Shown piece by piece: positions 52,404 through 60,509 of a stretch of 64,000 nucleotides of DNA. The DNA is taken from positions 83,074 through 147,073 of the forward strand of contig NZ_ML660191.1 of NCBI RefSeq assembly GCF_007483665.1. Reading direction: 5' to 3'. This DNA comes from Catellatospora sichuanensis (GTDB lineage Bacteria > Actinomycetota > Actinomycetes > Mycobacteriales > Micromonosporaceae). The position numbers were made by a program, and so were the translations under genes. Each line of letters begins with the position of its first letter. The first letter of the stretch is position 1. The notes under the pieces were generated by a model. It was not told the DNA's origin. It saw only the letters and a list, made by a program, of their open reading frames with translations, and did not search any database.

Positions 52404-53564
52404 TCATGCCGGTAGGGCGTCGCTGCGGGGCAGGATCACGCGTACCGACAGGCCACCGTCGGGACGGGGGATGGCCAGTGCGTCCCCGCCGTGGGCCTGG
52501 GCGACCGCGCGCACGATGGACAGGCCCAGACCGCTACCCCTGGCCGAACCCACCCGGTCGGTGAGCCGGCGGAACGGCTCGAACAGCGCAGGCACCTCGT
52601 GCGGCGAGATCAGCACGCCCGTATTGGTCACGATGATCTCGACCTGCCGGACCTCGGCGAGCGTCTGCACCCACACGAAGCCGTGCGGGTGGTTGTAGCG
52701 GACCGCGTTGTCGACCAGGTTACGGATCAACTGCTCCAGCAGGATCGGGTCGCCGAGCACCGGCGCCGCCGCGAGTTGCGCCTGGACCTGCACCCGCTGC
52801 TCCGCGGCCGCCTTCGCGGTGAAGTCGAGCGCATACCCTGCCAGTTGCGCCAGGTCGACCGGCCGCCGGTCGGTGACCGCCTCCTCTGCTCTGGCCAGGG
52901 TGAGCAGTGAGTCGATCAGCCGTTCATGGCGCAGGTTGACCGCGAGCAGGTTCTCGCCGAGCCGCAGCATCTGCGGCGGGCTGTCCGGGCGGGCCATCGC
53001 CACATCGAGCAGGGTGCGGTTGACCGCGATCGGGGTCTTCAGTTCGTGGGCCGCGTTGGCGATGAAACGACCCTGGCCGGCGAATGCCTCGTCGAGGCGG
53101 TCGAGCATGCTGTCGAACGAGTCGGCCAGGCTCTTCACCTCGCTGGGCGGGCCGTCCAATTCGATCCGTTTGTGCAGGGTGCGCCCAGCGATGCGATGCG
53201 CCGTGTCGGTGATCATGTTGAGGGGGCGCAGCAGCCGCCCCGACAGCCACCAGGCCGCCGCGGTCGCCGCCACGCATACGCCGAGCAGCGTCAAGCCTCC
53301 CTTGAACAGGAGGTTGTCGCGCATCGAGTCCATGATGATCTGCCTGGAGACCTCGTCGGTGGTGATGGCATTGGCCAACCACGGTTCTTCATCCGGGCTG
53401 TACTTCTCCAGCTTGCGGGCGAAGACCACCGCCAGGCTGTAGTCCATGCTGTTCTGGACCAGGATCAGCACGCCGCCGAGCACCGCGCTGCCGGCGAGCA
53501 GGAACATCAGCCCGAACATGAGGGTATGGCGCACCCGCAGGCTGCCGTGCCACGAACCTTTCAT
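52404..53564 (-). CDS. Sensor histidine kinase (OmpR/EnvZ class)
   Basis: A 386-residue membrane kinase. Two helices (about 13-34 and 88-108) flank a short sensor loop. HAMP (L-R-P-L-N-M-I-T-D-T-A) and dimerisation/phosphoacceptor domain with His in A-N-A-A-H-E-L-K-T-P follow. The ATP domain has N-box L-V-D-N-A-V-R-Y-N and G-box G-S-G-L-G-L-S-I-V. All catalytic elements look intact. Its ATG overlaps the response-regulator stop. It precedes the ABC operon it probably regulates. Confidence 0.92.
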   Translation of the reverse strand: MKGSWHGSLRVRHTLMFGLMFLLAGSAVLGGVLILVQNSMDYSLAVVFARKLEKYSPDEEPWLANAITTDEVSRQIIMDSMRDNLLFKGGLTLLGVCVAATAAAWWLSGRLLRPLNMITDTAHRIAGRTLHKRIELDGPPSEVKSLADSFDSMLDRLDEAFAGQGRFIANAAHELKTPIAVNRTLLDVAMARPDSPPQMLRLGENLLAVNLRHERLIDSLLTLARAEEAVTDRRPVDLAQLAGYALDFTAKAAAEQRVQVQAQLAAAPVLGDPILLEQLIRNLVDNAVRYNHPHGFVWVQTLAEVRQVEIIVTNTGVLISPHEVPALFEPFRRLTDRVGSARGSGLGLSIVRAVAQAHGGDALAIPRPDGGLSVRVILPRSDALPA

Positions 53565-53968
53565 GGCAGCCGGTTGCCCCCTGCGGTCACCGTCTCGATG
53601 AGCCGCGGCTCGCCGAGCCCGCCGCGCCCCAGCGCCCGCACCCGGGCCACCAGCTCGGTGAACGCGAACGGTTTGGCCAGGTGGTCGTCGGCCCCCATGC
53701 TCAGCCCGGCGATCCGGTCGGCATCGGAGACGAAGACGGTGAGCATCAGCACCCGTACGCCGGTGCCGGCCGCCACGACCCTGCGGCAGACCTCGTCACC
53801 GTGCACCCGGGGCAGGCCCAGGATCAACACGTCGTAGCCGTCGACGGCGAGCATGTCCAGCGCCCCGGCCCCGTCGTGGGCGACGTCCACCGCGAACCCC
53901 TCCTGCCGCAGACCCTCAGCGATGGCCGCGGCCATCAGCTCCTCGTCGTCCACCACCAACACCCGCAT
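53561..53968 (-). CDS. Degenerate, truncated OmpR-type response regulator
   Basis: Only 135 residues instead of about 220. The receiver starts normally (M-R-V-L-V-V-D-D-E-E), has Thr in V-L-M-L-T and Lys in A-K-P-F-A-F. But the strand that should read L-D-x-D-L-P is I-L-G-L-P, two residues shorter, so the phospho-accepting Asp is absent. The protein stops right after the receiver (A-R-V-R-A-L-G-R...), losing the winged-helix DNA-binding domain. It is still coupled to an intact kinase. Either it is decaying, or it acts as a non-phosphorylatable partner or decoy. Confidence 0.85.
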   Translation of the reverse strand: MRVLVVDDEELMAAAIAEGLRQEGFAVDVAHDGAGALDMLAVDGYDVLILGLPRVHGDEVCRRVVAAGTGVRVLMLTVFVSDADRIAGLSMGADDHLAKPFAFTELVARVRALGRGGLGEPRLIETVTAGGNRLP

Positions 53969-54013
53969 ACGCCCTCCTCGCCAGACTGCCCTGCGCAAGT
54001 ATCCGCAGGCAGC

Positions 54014-54053
54014 GTTAGCCGGCGGTGAACGGTTCCGCTCACGCGCCGCTAAC
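54014..54053. promoter_or_regulatory. GTTAGC/GTGAAC/GCTAAC elements upstream of response regulator
   Basis: GTTAGC (54014) and GTGAAC (54025) are 11 bp apart, and GCTAAC follows at 54048. The spacing fits OmpR-family tandem binding. Similar hexamers precede the ABC operon. Candidate binding sites of the system's regulator. Confidence 0.42.
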
Positions 54054-54093
54054 ATGCCACCGGCGCGCGGACGGCGAGGTCCATGCCGGGTCG

Positions 54094-54180
54094 TCAAGCG
54101 ACATGGGCGAAGCAACCTATGGCTACGCTCGCCGCCAGCATCGCCATCGACAGGATCAGGATCGGTCTGGGAAGTCGCAC
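54094..54180 (-). CDS. 28-residue hydrophobic peptide
   Basis: GGAGGA with 5-nt spacing precedes GTG 54180. The 28-codon frame gives V-R-L-P-R-P-I-L-I-L-S-M-A-M-L-A-A..., one complete membrane helix with a Cys near its end (A-I-G-C-F-A). It begins 30 nt after the stop of the 56-residue gene on the same strand. It could be a small membrane modulator of the adjacent kinase or a mini-lipoprotein. No homologue recalled. Confidence 0.45.
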   Translation of the reverse strand: MRLPRPILILSMAMLAASVAIGCFAHVA

Positions 54181-54210
54181 GGGAGTCCTCCATCACGGGT
54201 TCGAGCAGGC

Positions 54211-54381
54211 TCACCAGCAGTAGCGGACGAGCCATTCATCAGGGTCGTAGACGTTGTCCGCCGGGGGTGTGGCCGGCCGTTCCTCGACCATCTCCTCGGG
54301 GCGGACCTGCTTGGGCAGCTTTCCGAAGCGGGCACGGCGGGCCGTCTCGGCACGGTCGGGGCTGTCGGGTGCGGTGCGCAT
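54211..54381 (-). CDS. 56-residue peptide ending D-E-W-L-V-R-Y-C-W
   Basis: ATG 54381 is preceded by GAGGAG at normal spacing and the frame has strong third-position GC. The peptide has a charged N-terminal half (A-R-R-A-R-F-G-K-L-P-K-Q-V-R-P-E-E-M-V-E-E), a Pro/Thr-rich hinge, and an aromatic C-terminus with a penultimate Cys. This leader-hinge-core look resembles ribosomally made peptide precursors, but no maturation enzyme is adjacent, so it may equally be a small regulatory protein. It lies 75 nt downstream of an NmrA-type gene and upstream of the response regulator. Confidence 0.6.
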   Translation of the reverse strand: MRTAPDSPDRAETARRARFGKLPKQVRPEEMVEERPATPPADNVYDPDEWLVRYCW

Positions 54382-54456
54382 GGTGTCGTCTCCTCAGCGG
54401 TCGGTGGTGTTCTCGGAGGTCGTCGACGGGACGCCTGTGCGGCGGCCGCGGATGAC

Positions 54457-55362
54457 TCAGCCCAGGTAGAAGTCCCGGCGCGCGGCGACGAAAGCCTCGA
54501 TCGTCTGGGCGGGGGTGCCGGTGACGCGTACGACGCCGTCGGAGGTGCGGTCGTAGCGGTTCTCCTGGTGCAGCCGGGCCATGGTCGCGATGTGCGCTGC
54601 GGTGTGCGGCGGCAGACCGGCCTTCGCGAGCACCTCGGACCGCCACCGGTCCAGCGGCATGTCCACGTACGACACGGTGCGGCCCAGCGCCCGGGAGAAC
54701 TCCTCGGCCAGCTGCGTCATGTCGACGGTTCGTGGCCCGGTGAGCTCGTAGACGTGCCCGACGTGCGGCACCGGGTCGGCCAGCACCGTGGCGGCGACGC
54801 GGGCGACGTCGTCGACGGTGATCGGCGAGGTGCGGCCGGTGCCGAAGGGCAGCGCGATCGTGCCGTCCCGGCGGATCGACTGCGCCGCCAGCGTGGTGAA
54901 CAGGGGGTTGTCCAGGAACGAGGTCGGCCGCAGGTGCACCACCGGCAGGCCCGACCAGTCGAACACCTGCTCGGCCAGCCAGTGCAGCCGCTGCTGGTGC
55001 GACTCGCCGGTGCTGGTGGCCGTCATCTGCGACACCGTCATCTGCGACATGTCGACCAGGCCTGCCAGCTGCCCGTACTCCCGCGCCACGCTGGCCACCA
55101 CGGTCGCCGCCAGCAGATGGTCCGGCGACACGGGCATCGCGAAGTACATGCGCCCGACGCCCGCCAGAGCGGCGGCGACGGTCTCCGGCCGGGTCAGGTC
55201 GCCGAGGACCACGTCCGCGCCCAGGGCACGCAGCTCGGCCGCACGCTCGTCGTCGCGGCGCACCATCGCGCGTACCGGAACGTCCTGTGCTCGCAACTTC
55301 TCCAGGACGGTGCGGCCCACGCCACCGGCGCCGGCGATGAGAACCAGGTCACTGGCTGCCAT
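54457..55362 (-). CDS. NmrA-like NAD(P)H-binding oxidoreductase
   Basis: A 301-residue atypical SDR: I-A-G-A-G-G-V-G-R cofactor loop, V-R-A-M-V-R-R-D-D adenosine-phosphate region, S-F-L-D-N mid-segment and a C-terminal helical domain. This matches quinone/NAD(P)H-sensor members such as QorB or TMR-like proteins. ATG 55362 follows a GGAGATC site. Its target is not evident. Confidence 0.85.
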   Translation of the reverse strand: MAASDLVLIAGAGGVGRTVLEKLRAQDVPVRAMVRRDDERAAELRALGADVVLGDLTRPETVAAALAGVGRMYFAMPVSPDHLLAATVVASVAREYGQLAGLVDMSQMTVSQMTATSTGESHQQRLHWLAEQVFDWSGLPVVHLRPTSFLDNPLFTTLAAQSIRRDGTIALPFGTGRTSPITVDDVARVAATVLADPVPHVGHVYELTGPRTVDMTQLAEEFSRALGRTVSYVDMPLDRWRSEVLAKAGLPPHTAAHIATMARLHQENRYDRTSDGVVRVTGTPAQTIEAFVAARRDFYLG

Positions 55363-55406
55363 GGGTTGATCTCCTTCGGTGAGTCTTGCTGAGCGGAGGT
55401 CCGCGA

Positions 55407-56891
55407 TCAGGAGTGCGCCGGCGGCTTACGACGTGGCCGGTGCCGGTCCCGGTAGGTCTCCAGCAGCCGCAGCCAGACCTCGCTGATGGTCGGGAAGGCG
55501 GGCACCGCGTGCCAGAGCCGTTCCAGCGGCACCTCGCCCGCGACCGCGACGGTGGCCGAATACAGCAGCTCACCGACGCCGGGGCCGACGAAGGTGACCC
55601 CGGCGACGGTGCCGCGGTCCACGTCGACGAGCAGCCGGGCCAGGCCGCGGTATCCCTCGGCATACTGGTGCGCGCCCGCGACCCGGGCGATGTCGTAGTC
55701 GACGACCTCGACCCGGCGGCCGGACCGCTGCGCCTCGCGGGTGGTCAGGCCGACGCAGGCGACCTCGGGGTCGGTGAAGACGACCTGGGGCACCGCCGTG
55801 TGGTCGGCCGTCGAGACGTGTGCGCCCCAGGGGGTGTCGTCGACCGGCTCGCCGTTGGCGCGGGCGCCGATCGCGGCGCCGACCATCCGGGCCTGGTACT
55901 TGCCCTGATGGGTCATCAGCGCCCGGTGGTTGACGTCGCCCGCGGCATAGAGCCAGCCGTCGGCGACGGCGGTGACCAGGCCGGTGTCGTCCACGGGCAG
56001 CCAGTCGCCCGGGGTGAGGCCGACGGTGTCCAGGCCGACGTCGGTGGTCGCCGGGGCGCGCCCGGTGGCGTAGAGGATCTCGTCGGCGGCCAGCTCGGTG
56101 CCGTCGGCCAGCGTCATCCGGACTTCGCGTCCTTCGCGGATCACGGACGCCACCGTGGCTCCGAACCGGATGTCGACGCCGGCTTCGCGAAGCCCGTCCG
56201 CGACCAGCTCCCCGGCGAACGGCTCCATCTTCGACAGCAGTCCGGCGTCGCCGCGGACCAGCATGGTCACCTGGGAGCCGAGCGCCTGCCAGGCGGCGGC
56301 CATCTCGACGGCGACCACACCGCCGCCGACGATGGCCAGCCGACCGGGTACGTGGTCGGCGCTGGTCGCCTCCCGGTTGGTCCAGGGGCGTACGGAGTCG
56401 AGGCCAGGGGTGCCGGGCAGGGCGGTGCGGGTGCCGGTGCAGACGGCGACGGCGTGGCGTGCGGTCAGCCGGATGGTGCCGCCGTCGGGGGTCTGCACGG
56501 TGACCTGGCGGGGGCCGTCGAGCCGGCCGTGGCCGCGGATGAGGTCGACCGAGACCGAGTCCAGCCAGCCGACCTGGTCCTCGTCGTGCCAGTGGTTGGC
56601 CATCTTGTCGCGATGGGCGAGCACTGCGGCGACGTCCAGCTCCCCGGCCACCGCCTGGCGCAGCCCGGGCACGCGCCGGGCGTCGGCCCGCGCGATCACC
56701 GGCCGCAGCAGTGCCTTGCTGGGCTCGCAGGCCCAGAACGAGCATTCGCCGCCGAGCAGTTCGCGTTCGATGATCACGGTGCTGAGCCCGGCGGCGCTGG
56801 TTCGGTCGGCAACGTTCTCGCCGACCGGGCCGGCGCCGATGACGACCACGTCATAGCTGCGGGCCGGCTCGTTCGTCGCTGCTTCGCTCAT
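55407..56891 (-). CDS. Pyridine nucleotide-disulfide oxidoreductase
   Basis: A 494-residue flavoprotein of the class I disulfide reductase group (dihydrolipoamide/mercuric reductase-like). FAD loop V-I-G-A-G-P-V-G near residue 18, redox-active pair C-S-F-W-A-C in G-G-E-C-S-F-W-A-C-E-P-S-K, NAD loop V-G-G-G-V-V-A, second FAD motif Y-A-A-G-D-V. The C-terminal active-site region reads H-A-V-P-A-F-P-T-I-S-E, a variant of H-x-H-P-T. Substrate unknown; lipoamide-independent quinone or thiol reductase is likely. ATG 56891 follows GGAGCAGCG. Confidence 0.87.
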   Translation of the reverse strand: MSEAATNEPARSYDVVVIGAGPVGENVADRTSAAGLSTVIIERELLGGECSFWACEPSKALLRPVIARADARRVPGLRQAVAGELDVAAVLAHRDKMANHWHDEDQVGWLDSVSVDLIRGHGRLDGPRQVTVQTPDGGTIRLTARHAVAVCTGTRTALPGTPGLDSVRPWTNREATSADHVPGRLAIVGGGVVAVEMAAAWQALGSQVTMLVRGDAGLLSKMEPFAGELVADGLREAGVDIRFGATVASVIREGREVRMTLADGTELAADEILYATGRAPATTDVGLDTVGLTPGDWLPVDDTGLVTAVADGWLYAAGDVNHRALMTHQGKYQARMVGAAIGARANGEPVDDTPWGAHVSTADHTAVPQVVFTDPEVACVGLTTREAQRSGRRVEVVDYDIARVAGAHQYAEGYRGLARLLVDVDRGTVAGVTFVGPGVGELLYSATVAVAGEVPLERLWHAVPAFPTISEVWLRLLETYRDRHRPRRKPPAHS

Positions 56892-56953
56892 CGCTGCTCC
56901 TGTGGTCTGGTCGGATGGTGTGGTCGTGCGGTTCCCGGATTTCGGGCGGTATC

Positions 56954-56993
56954 GCCGGACCGGTCTCCCGATCATCTGGGAGACCGGTCCGGC
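56954..56993 (-). terminator. Very strong 16-bp hairpin
   Basis: GCCGGACCGGTCTCCC (56954-56969) pairs perfectly with 56978-56993 around 8 nt. It is 144-183 nt after the VOC stop and 63 nt before the disulfide-oxidoreductase ATG, so it could terminate the VOC mRNA or act as an attenuator in the leader of the next gene. Confidence 0.7.
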
Positions 56994-57076
56994 GGCGTGG
57001 GGGCGACGCGCCCGCAGGGCGGCCCGACCGCTGGGTGTGGAGCGCGGACCTGGCACCGCCCAGCGGTCCTGCGCGG

Positions 57077-57102
57077 CGGCTGTTCCCGGGCCGGAACAGC
57101 CG
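57077..57102 (-). terminator. Hairpin terminator of VOC gene
   Basis: CGGCTGTTCC (57077-57086) pairs with GGAACAGCCG (57093-57102) around 6 nt, 35 nt downstream of the minus-strand stop at 57137. Confidence 0.68.
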
Positions 57103-57136
57103 GGACAACCCGTCCCACGCACGGGTCCGTGCGCTG

Positions 57137-57610
57137 TCAGCGGCCGGGGGCGCGCTTCTTGACCTCCTGGAGCACCCAGCCGTTGCCGTCCGGGTCGCTG
57201 AAGGTGGCGAAGGAGCCGTAGTCGGCACCGTCGGGGTGCACACCGGCGACCCGCCCCTGCCCAGGGCCGTCGTGGGTGATGTCGCCGCCGTGGTGGCCGT
57301 GGTACACGAGCGCGTTGGCGTCGTGGAACACCTCACTCACGGCGATGCCGCGGCCGACGAGGTCCGCGCGGGCCTGCTCGATGTCGGGCACCACCAGGTA
57401 CAGGCCCTGGACGGAGCCCGGCGCGGCGGTGGTGAGCCCCTGGCCGAACATGATCGAGGCCTCGGAGCCGGGCGGCGTGAGGTGCACCGCGCGCCACTGC
57501 TCGTTGGCGGCCTTGTCGAGGTCCAGGCGGAAGCCCGCCTGCTCGTAGAAGGCCTTGGCCCGGTCGACGTCGGATACGGGCAGGATGATGAGTTCGAGCT
57601 TGAGGTTCAT
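57137..57610 (-). CDS. VOC-family glyoxalase-like protein
   Basis: A 157-residue VOC module pair-half with L-P-V-S-D-V-D-R-A-K-A-F-Y-E-Q-A-G-F at the start, a central V-V-P-D-I-E-Q-A-R segment and F-S-D-P-D-G-N-G-W-V-L-Q-E at the end, a pattern common in actinobacterial glyoxalase superfamily proteins of unknown substrate. ATG 57610 is followed downstream by two hairpins. Confidence 0.87.
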   Translation of the reverse strand: MNLKLELIILPVSDVDRAKAFYEQAGFRLDLDKAANEQWRAVHLTPPGSEASIMFGQGLTTAAPGSVQGLYLVVPDIEQARADLVGRGIAVSEVFHDANALVYHGHHGGDITHDGPGQGRVAGVHPDGADYGSFATFSDPDGNGWVLQEVKKRAPGR

Positions 57611-57862
57611 GCGGATGTCCTTCTCTCCTACGGCGGCCAAGAAGTCGACCGGTCTACTATTTCGGGTTCCGGCACTTTCAACCGGTGCCGGCCGCCAGGT
57701 GTTCCCCCAGATGGGAGGCCAAGCGCACACCCCGCCCGTCCATCGTCCGCTCCGCATCGGGCTCCGACGACCGCTTCGCCTATTGGTCATGGCTTCGTAA
57801 TGCCCGGCCCCTGTTCCCGGAGAGGCACGGCGGAGACGGTGACCACACGGCCTGTCGGCCGG

Positions 57863-58525
57863 TCAGCGCTCGCCCGGACGCACCAGGCCGCTCTCGTAGG
57901 CGATGACCACGAGTTGGGCCCGGTCGCGCGCGTTCAGCTTGGTGAGCAGGCGGCTGACGTAGGTGCGGGCCGTGTCGGGGCTCAGGTGCAGCGCCGCGCC
58001 GACCTCCGCGTTGGACCGGCCCGCGCCCACCTGGGCGAGCACGTCGCGCTCGCGTTCGGTGAGACCGGCGAGGCGTCCGGCGTCCTGCACCGGCGAGCGC
58101 GCCGCGGCGGCGAGCACGCGCCGGGTGACCGCCGGCGACAGCAGCGCATCGCCGCCGGCCACGGTGCGTACGGCGTTGCGCAGGGCTTCCGGCGTGGTGT
58201 CCTTGAGCAGGAACCCGGCCGCCCCGGCGCGGATCGCCTCGAAGAGGTACTCGTCGTCGTCGAACGTGGTCAGCATGACGACCTGGACGCGGGTGAGGCG
58301 CCGGTCGGCCAGGATGCGCCGGGTGGCCTCGATCCCGTCGACGCCGGGCATGCGCACGTCCATGAGGACGACGTCGGGCCGTTCGGCGAGCACCACGTCC
58401 ACGCCGCGTGCGCCGTCACCGGCCTCGCCGACGACGGTGATGTCGGGTGCCCGTTCGAGCACGGCTCGCAGGCCCGTGCGGATGAGGTGCTGGTCGTCGA
58501 CCAGTACGACCCGCAGCGGCGTCAT
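57863..58525 (-). CDS. NarL/LuxR-family response regulator
   Basis: A 220-residue regulator: receiver with acidic pair V-D-D-Q, phospho-Asp in V-L-M-D-V-R-M-P, Thr in M-L-T-T-F and Lys in L-L-K-D-T. The LuxR-type HTH runs from L-T-E-R-E-R-D-V-L to S-N-A-E-V-G-A-A-L-H-L-S-P-D-T-A-R-T-Y-V. Complete, unlike the regulator at 53561. Coupled by ATGA to its kinase. Confidence 0.94.
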   Translation of the reverse strand: MTPLRVVLVDDQHLIRTGLRAVLERAPDITVVGEAGDGARGVDVVLAERPDVVLMDVRMPGVDGIEATRRILADRRLTRVQVVMLTTFDDDEYLFEAIRAGAAGFLLKDTTPEALRNAVRTVAGGDALLSPAVTRRVLAAAARSPVQDAGRLAGLTERERDVLAQVGAGRSNAEVGAALHLSPDTARTYVSRLLTKLNARDRAQLVVIAYESGLVRPGER

Positions 58526-59667
58526 CTCGCGGTCCCCGGCAGGGGCAGGTCGGCGTGCACGCGGAAGCCACCGGCGTCGGCCTGGCCGACGTCGACGGTC
58601 CCACCGAGCAGCGCGATCCGTTCCGACATTCCTCGCAGACCGTAACCGTGGTCGTCCGGCCCGGGCAGCACCGCGCCGCGACCGTCGTCGACGACGTCCA
58701 GGGACAGCCGTGCCGCGCTCACCCGGACCGACACGTCCACGCGGGTGGCCTGCGCGTGCCGCAGCACGTTCGTCAGGGCCTCCTGCACGACGCGGTAGGC
58801 GGTCGTGCCCACGACCGCGGGCACCGCGTCCAACTGCCCGGTGACGTGCAGTTCGACCGGCAGCCCGCCGCGGTTGACCCCTTCGAGCAGCTCGGCGAGC
58901 CGGTCGAGGCCCGGCATCGGATAGCGGGGACCTGAGCTGCGCAGCGTGCCGAGTGTCGCCCGCAGCTCGGCCATCGCGCTGCTGCCGGCGGCATGGATCG
59001 CCGCGAGCGCGGCCATCGCGTCCTCGGGCGCGTCGTCGGCCAGCGCCTCCTGCGCGACGGCCGACTGCAGCGTCACCACGGACACGGCGTGGCCGAGCGT
59101 GTCGTGGACCTCGCGGGCGATCCGCAGCCGCTCGGCCTCCACCTGCCGGGCGGCCTCGGTGCGCTGCTCCTCGGCGGCGGCCGCCGCCTGCCGTGCCATC
59201 TCGGCCCGCAGCGACCGCCTGCTGCGTACGGCGTCGCCGAGGGCGATGACGGCCACCATCAGTGCGGCCTGGGACCCGAGTTCGACGCCGAGCACGATCG
59301 AGGCGTCGTCGCCCTCGGCCAGCCGGGCGACCACGGACGCGGCCAGCAGCGCTCCGGCGACCAGGGCGGCGGCCCTGGCCCGGCCCTGTTCCGCGGCCGC
59401 GTACAGCACCGCGGCGGTGGGCGCGGCCAGACCGATCGGGGTCAGGTCGAGCGTGTAGTACGTGACGACGCCGAGCGCCATCGCCAGCAGCGCGGGCACC
59501 GGCCATCGGGAGGTCAGCAGCGGCAGCGCCCCGAAGCCGACCGCGAAGCAGTAGCCGAGCGCCGCCTCGGCCGCCGACCCGCCATGGGTGGCCACCGCTG
59601 CCGCGACCAGCGCGAACGTGCCGGCGGCCAGCAGCACGTCGGTGCGGGAAGGTCGTCGGCCAGGCAC
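58522..59667 (-). CDS. NarL-type sensor histidine kinase (HisKA_3)
   Basis: A 381-residue kinase with four or five N-terminal membrane helices and almost no external loop, so it senses membrane-embedded or intracellular cues. Phospho-His in I-A-R-E-V-H-D-T-L-G-H, HATPase region with V-Q-E-A-L-T-N-V-L-R-H-A and G-Y-G-L-R-G-M. Similar to DesK/LiaS-like kinases. It is divergent from the small membrane-protein pair at 59982, a possible target. Confidence 0.92.
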   Translation of the reverse strand: MPGRRPSRTDVLLAAGTFALVAAAVATHGGSAAEAALGYCFAVGFGALPLLTSRWPVPALLAMALGVVTYYTLDLTPIGLAAPTAAVLYAAAEQGRARAAALVAGALLAASVVARLAEGDDASIVLGVELGSQAALMVAVIALGDAVRSRRSLRAEMARQAAAAAEEQRTEAARQVEAERLRIAREVHDTLGHAVSVVTLQSAVAQEALADDAPEDAMAALAAIHAAGSSAMAELRATLGTLRSSGPRYPMPGLDRLAELLEGVNRGGLPVELHVTGQLDAVPAVVGTTAYRVVQEALTNVLRHAQATRVDVSVRVSAARLSLDVVDDGRGAVLPGPDDHGYGLRGMSERIALLGGTVDVGQADAGGFRVHADLPLPGTAR

Positions 59668-59730
59668 ATGTCGAGCCTAGAGCGCCACGGTCGGACGCGC
59701 TGTCGCCGTCAGGCGACACCTGGCCGCTGT

Positions 59731-59871
59731 CGCGTACGCCCGGAAGCGATCCGTGATCGCATCGCACCCTGATGTACCGGCGCGGACACCGTGTCACCCG
59801 CTCGCGGTCGGCGGAGTCCCCGGGACCGACCGGCAAAGCCCACGACCCCGCGCGTACGCCGGGAAGCGATC
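59731..59871. repeat. 21-bp direct repeat, 120 bp apart
   Basis: CGCGTACGCC(C/G)GGAAGCGATC occurs at 59731-59751 and 59851-59871 with one mismatch and exactly 120 bp between copies. They lie in the 314-bp gap (59668-59981) between the NarL-type kinase and the divergent membrane genes. The gap also has a TGTCGCC-gtca-GGCGACA hairpin at 59701-59718. Possible binding sites of the NarL regulator. Confidence 0.6.
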
Positions 59872-59981
59872 AGAGTTCGCGCTTGTAGGCGGCAGACGGG
59901 GCGGGCCGGCCGACCTAGCGTCGTCGGCGACCCTGACGACAGCGCCCGAAACGGCGCGACCGCCCCCGGGAGGACCCCGCC

Positions 59982-60509
59982 ATGTTCCGCACCAAACTGA
60001 CCTGGATAGTGCTGATCGCGCTGGTCTGGACGTCGATGCTGTCGTTCGGCGGCGTCGCGGCCGAGACGGTGATGCTGTATCCGAACATCTTCGCCGACCC
60101 GCCGGCGTCGCTGGAGCGCGCCCGCGAGTTCATCATCGCCGGAGGACCCAGCGACTACTTCCCGCCACTCGGCGCGTCCGTGGTCGTCAGCAGCCTCGCC
60201 GCGACCGTCCTCACCTGGCGTGACCGGGGGCTGCGGTGGTGGCTCGCCGGCGCCGCCGCGACGTTCCTCGCCTGCGAGTTCCTGTTCTCCGCGGTGTTCT
60301 TCTGGCCCCGCAACGAGATCATGTTCGTCGACCCGGTCGGCACCCACACCCCCGAATACCTGCGCCAGGTCGCGGCGGAGTTCGTCGCAGGCCACTGGGT
60401 GCGCGTCGCCGGCGGTGCCGTGACCGCCGTGCTCGCGTTCACCGCTCTGCTGCGCCGGGCCCGCGTGACCGCTCCCGGCGCACCCGCCGGTGCAGGGACC
60501 GCGCGATGA
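59982..60509 (+). CDS. Small multi-pass membrane protein
   Basis: A 175-residue protein with four membrane helices (starting W-I-V-L-I-A-L-V-W-T, then P-P-L-G-A-S-V-V-V-S-S-L-A, W-W-L-A-G-A-A-A-T-F-L-A and V-A-G-G-A-V-T-A-V-L-A-F) and an extracytoplasmic loop after helix 1. Similar small proteins resemble DUF1772-like membrane families; function unknown. ATG 59982 follows GGGAGG. Coupled to the next gene. Confidence 0.75.
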   Translation: MFRTKLTWIVLIALVWTSMLSFGGVAAETVMLYPNIFADPPASLERAREFIIAGGPSDYFPPLGASVVVSSLAATVLTWRDRGLRWWLAGAAATFLACEFLFSAVFFWPRNEIMFVDPVGTHTPEYLRQVAAEFVAGHWVRVAGGAVTAVLAFTALLRRARVTAPGAPAGAGTAR

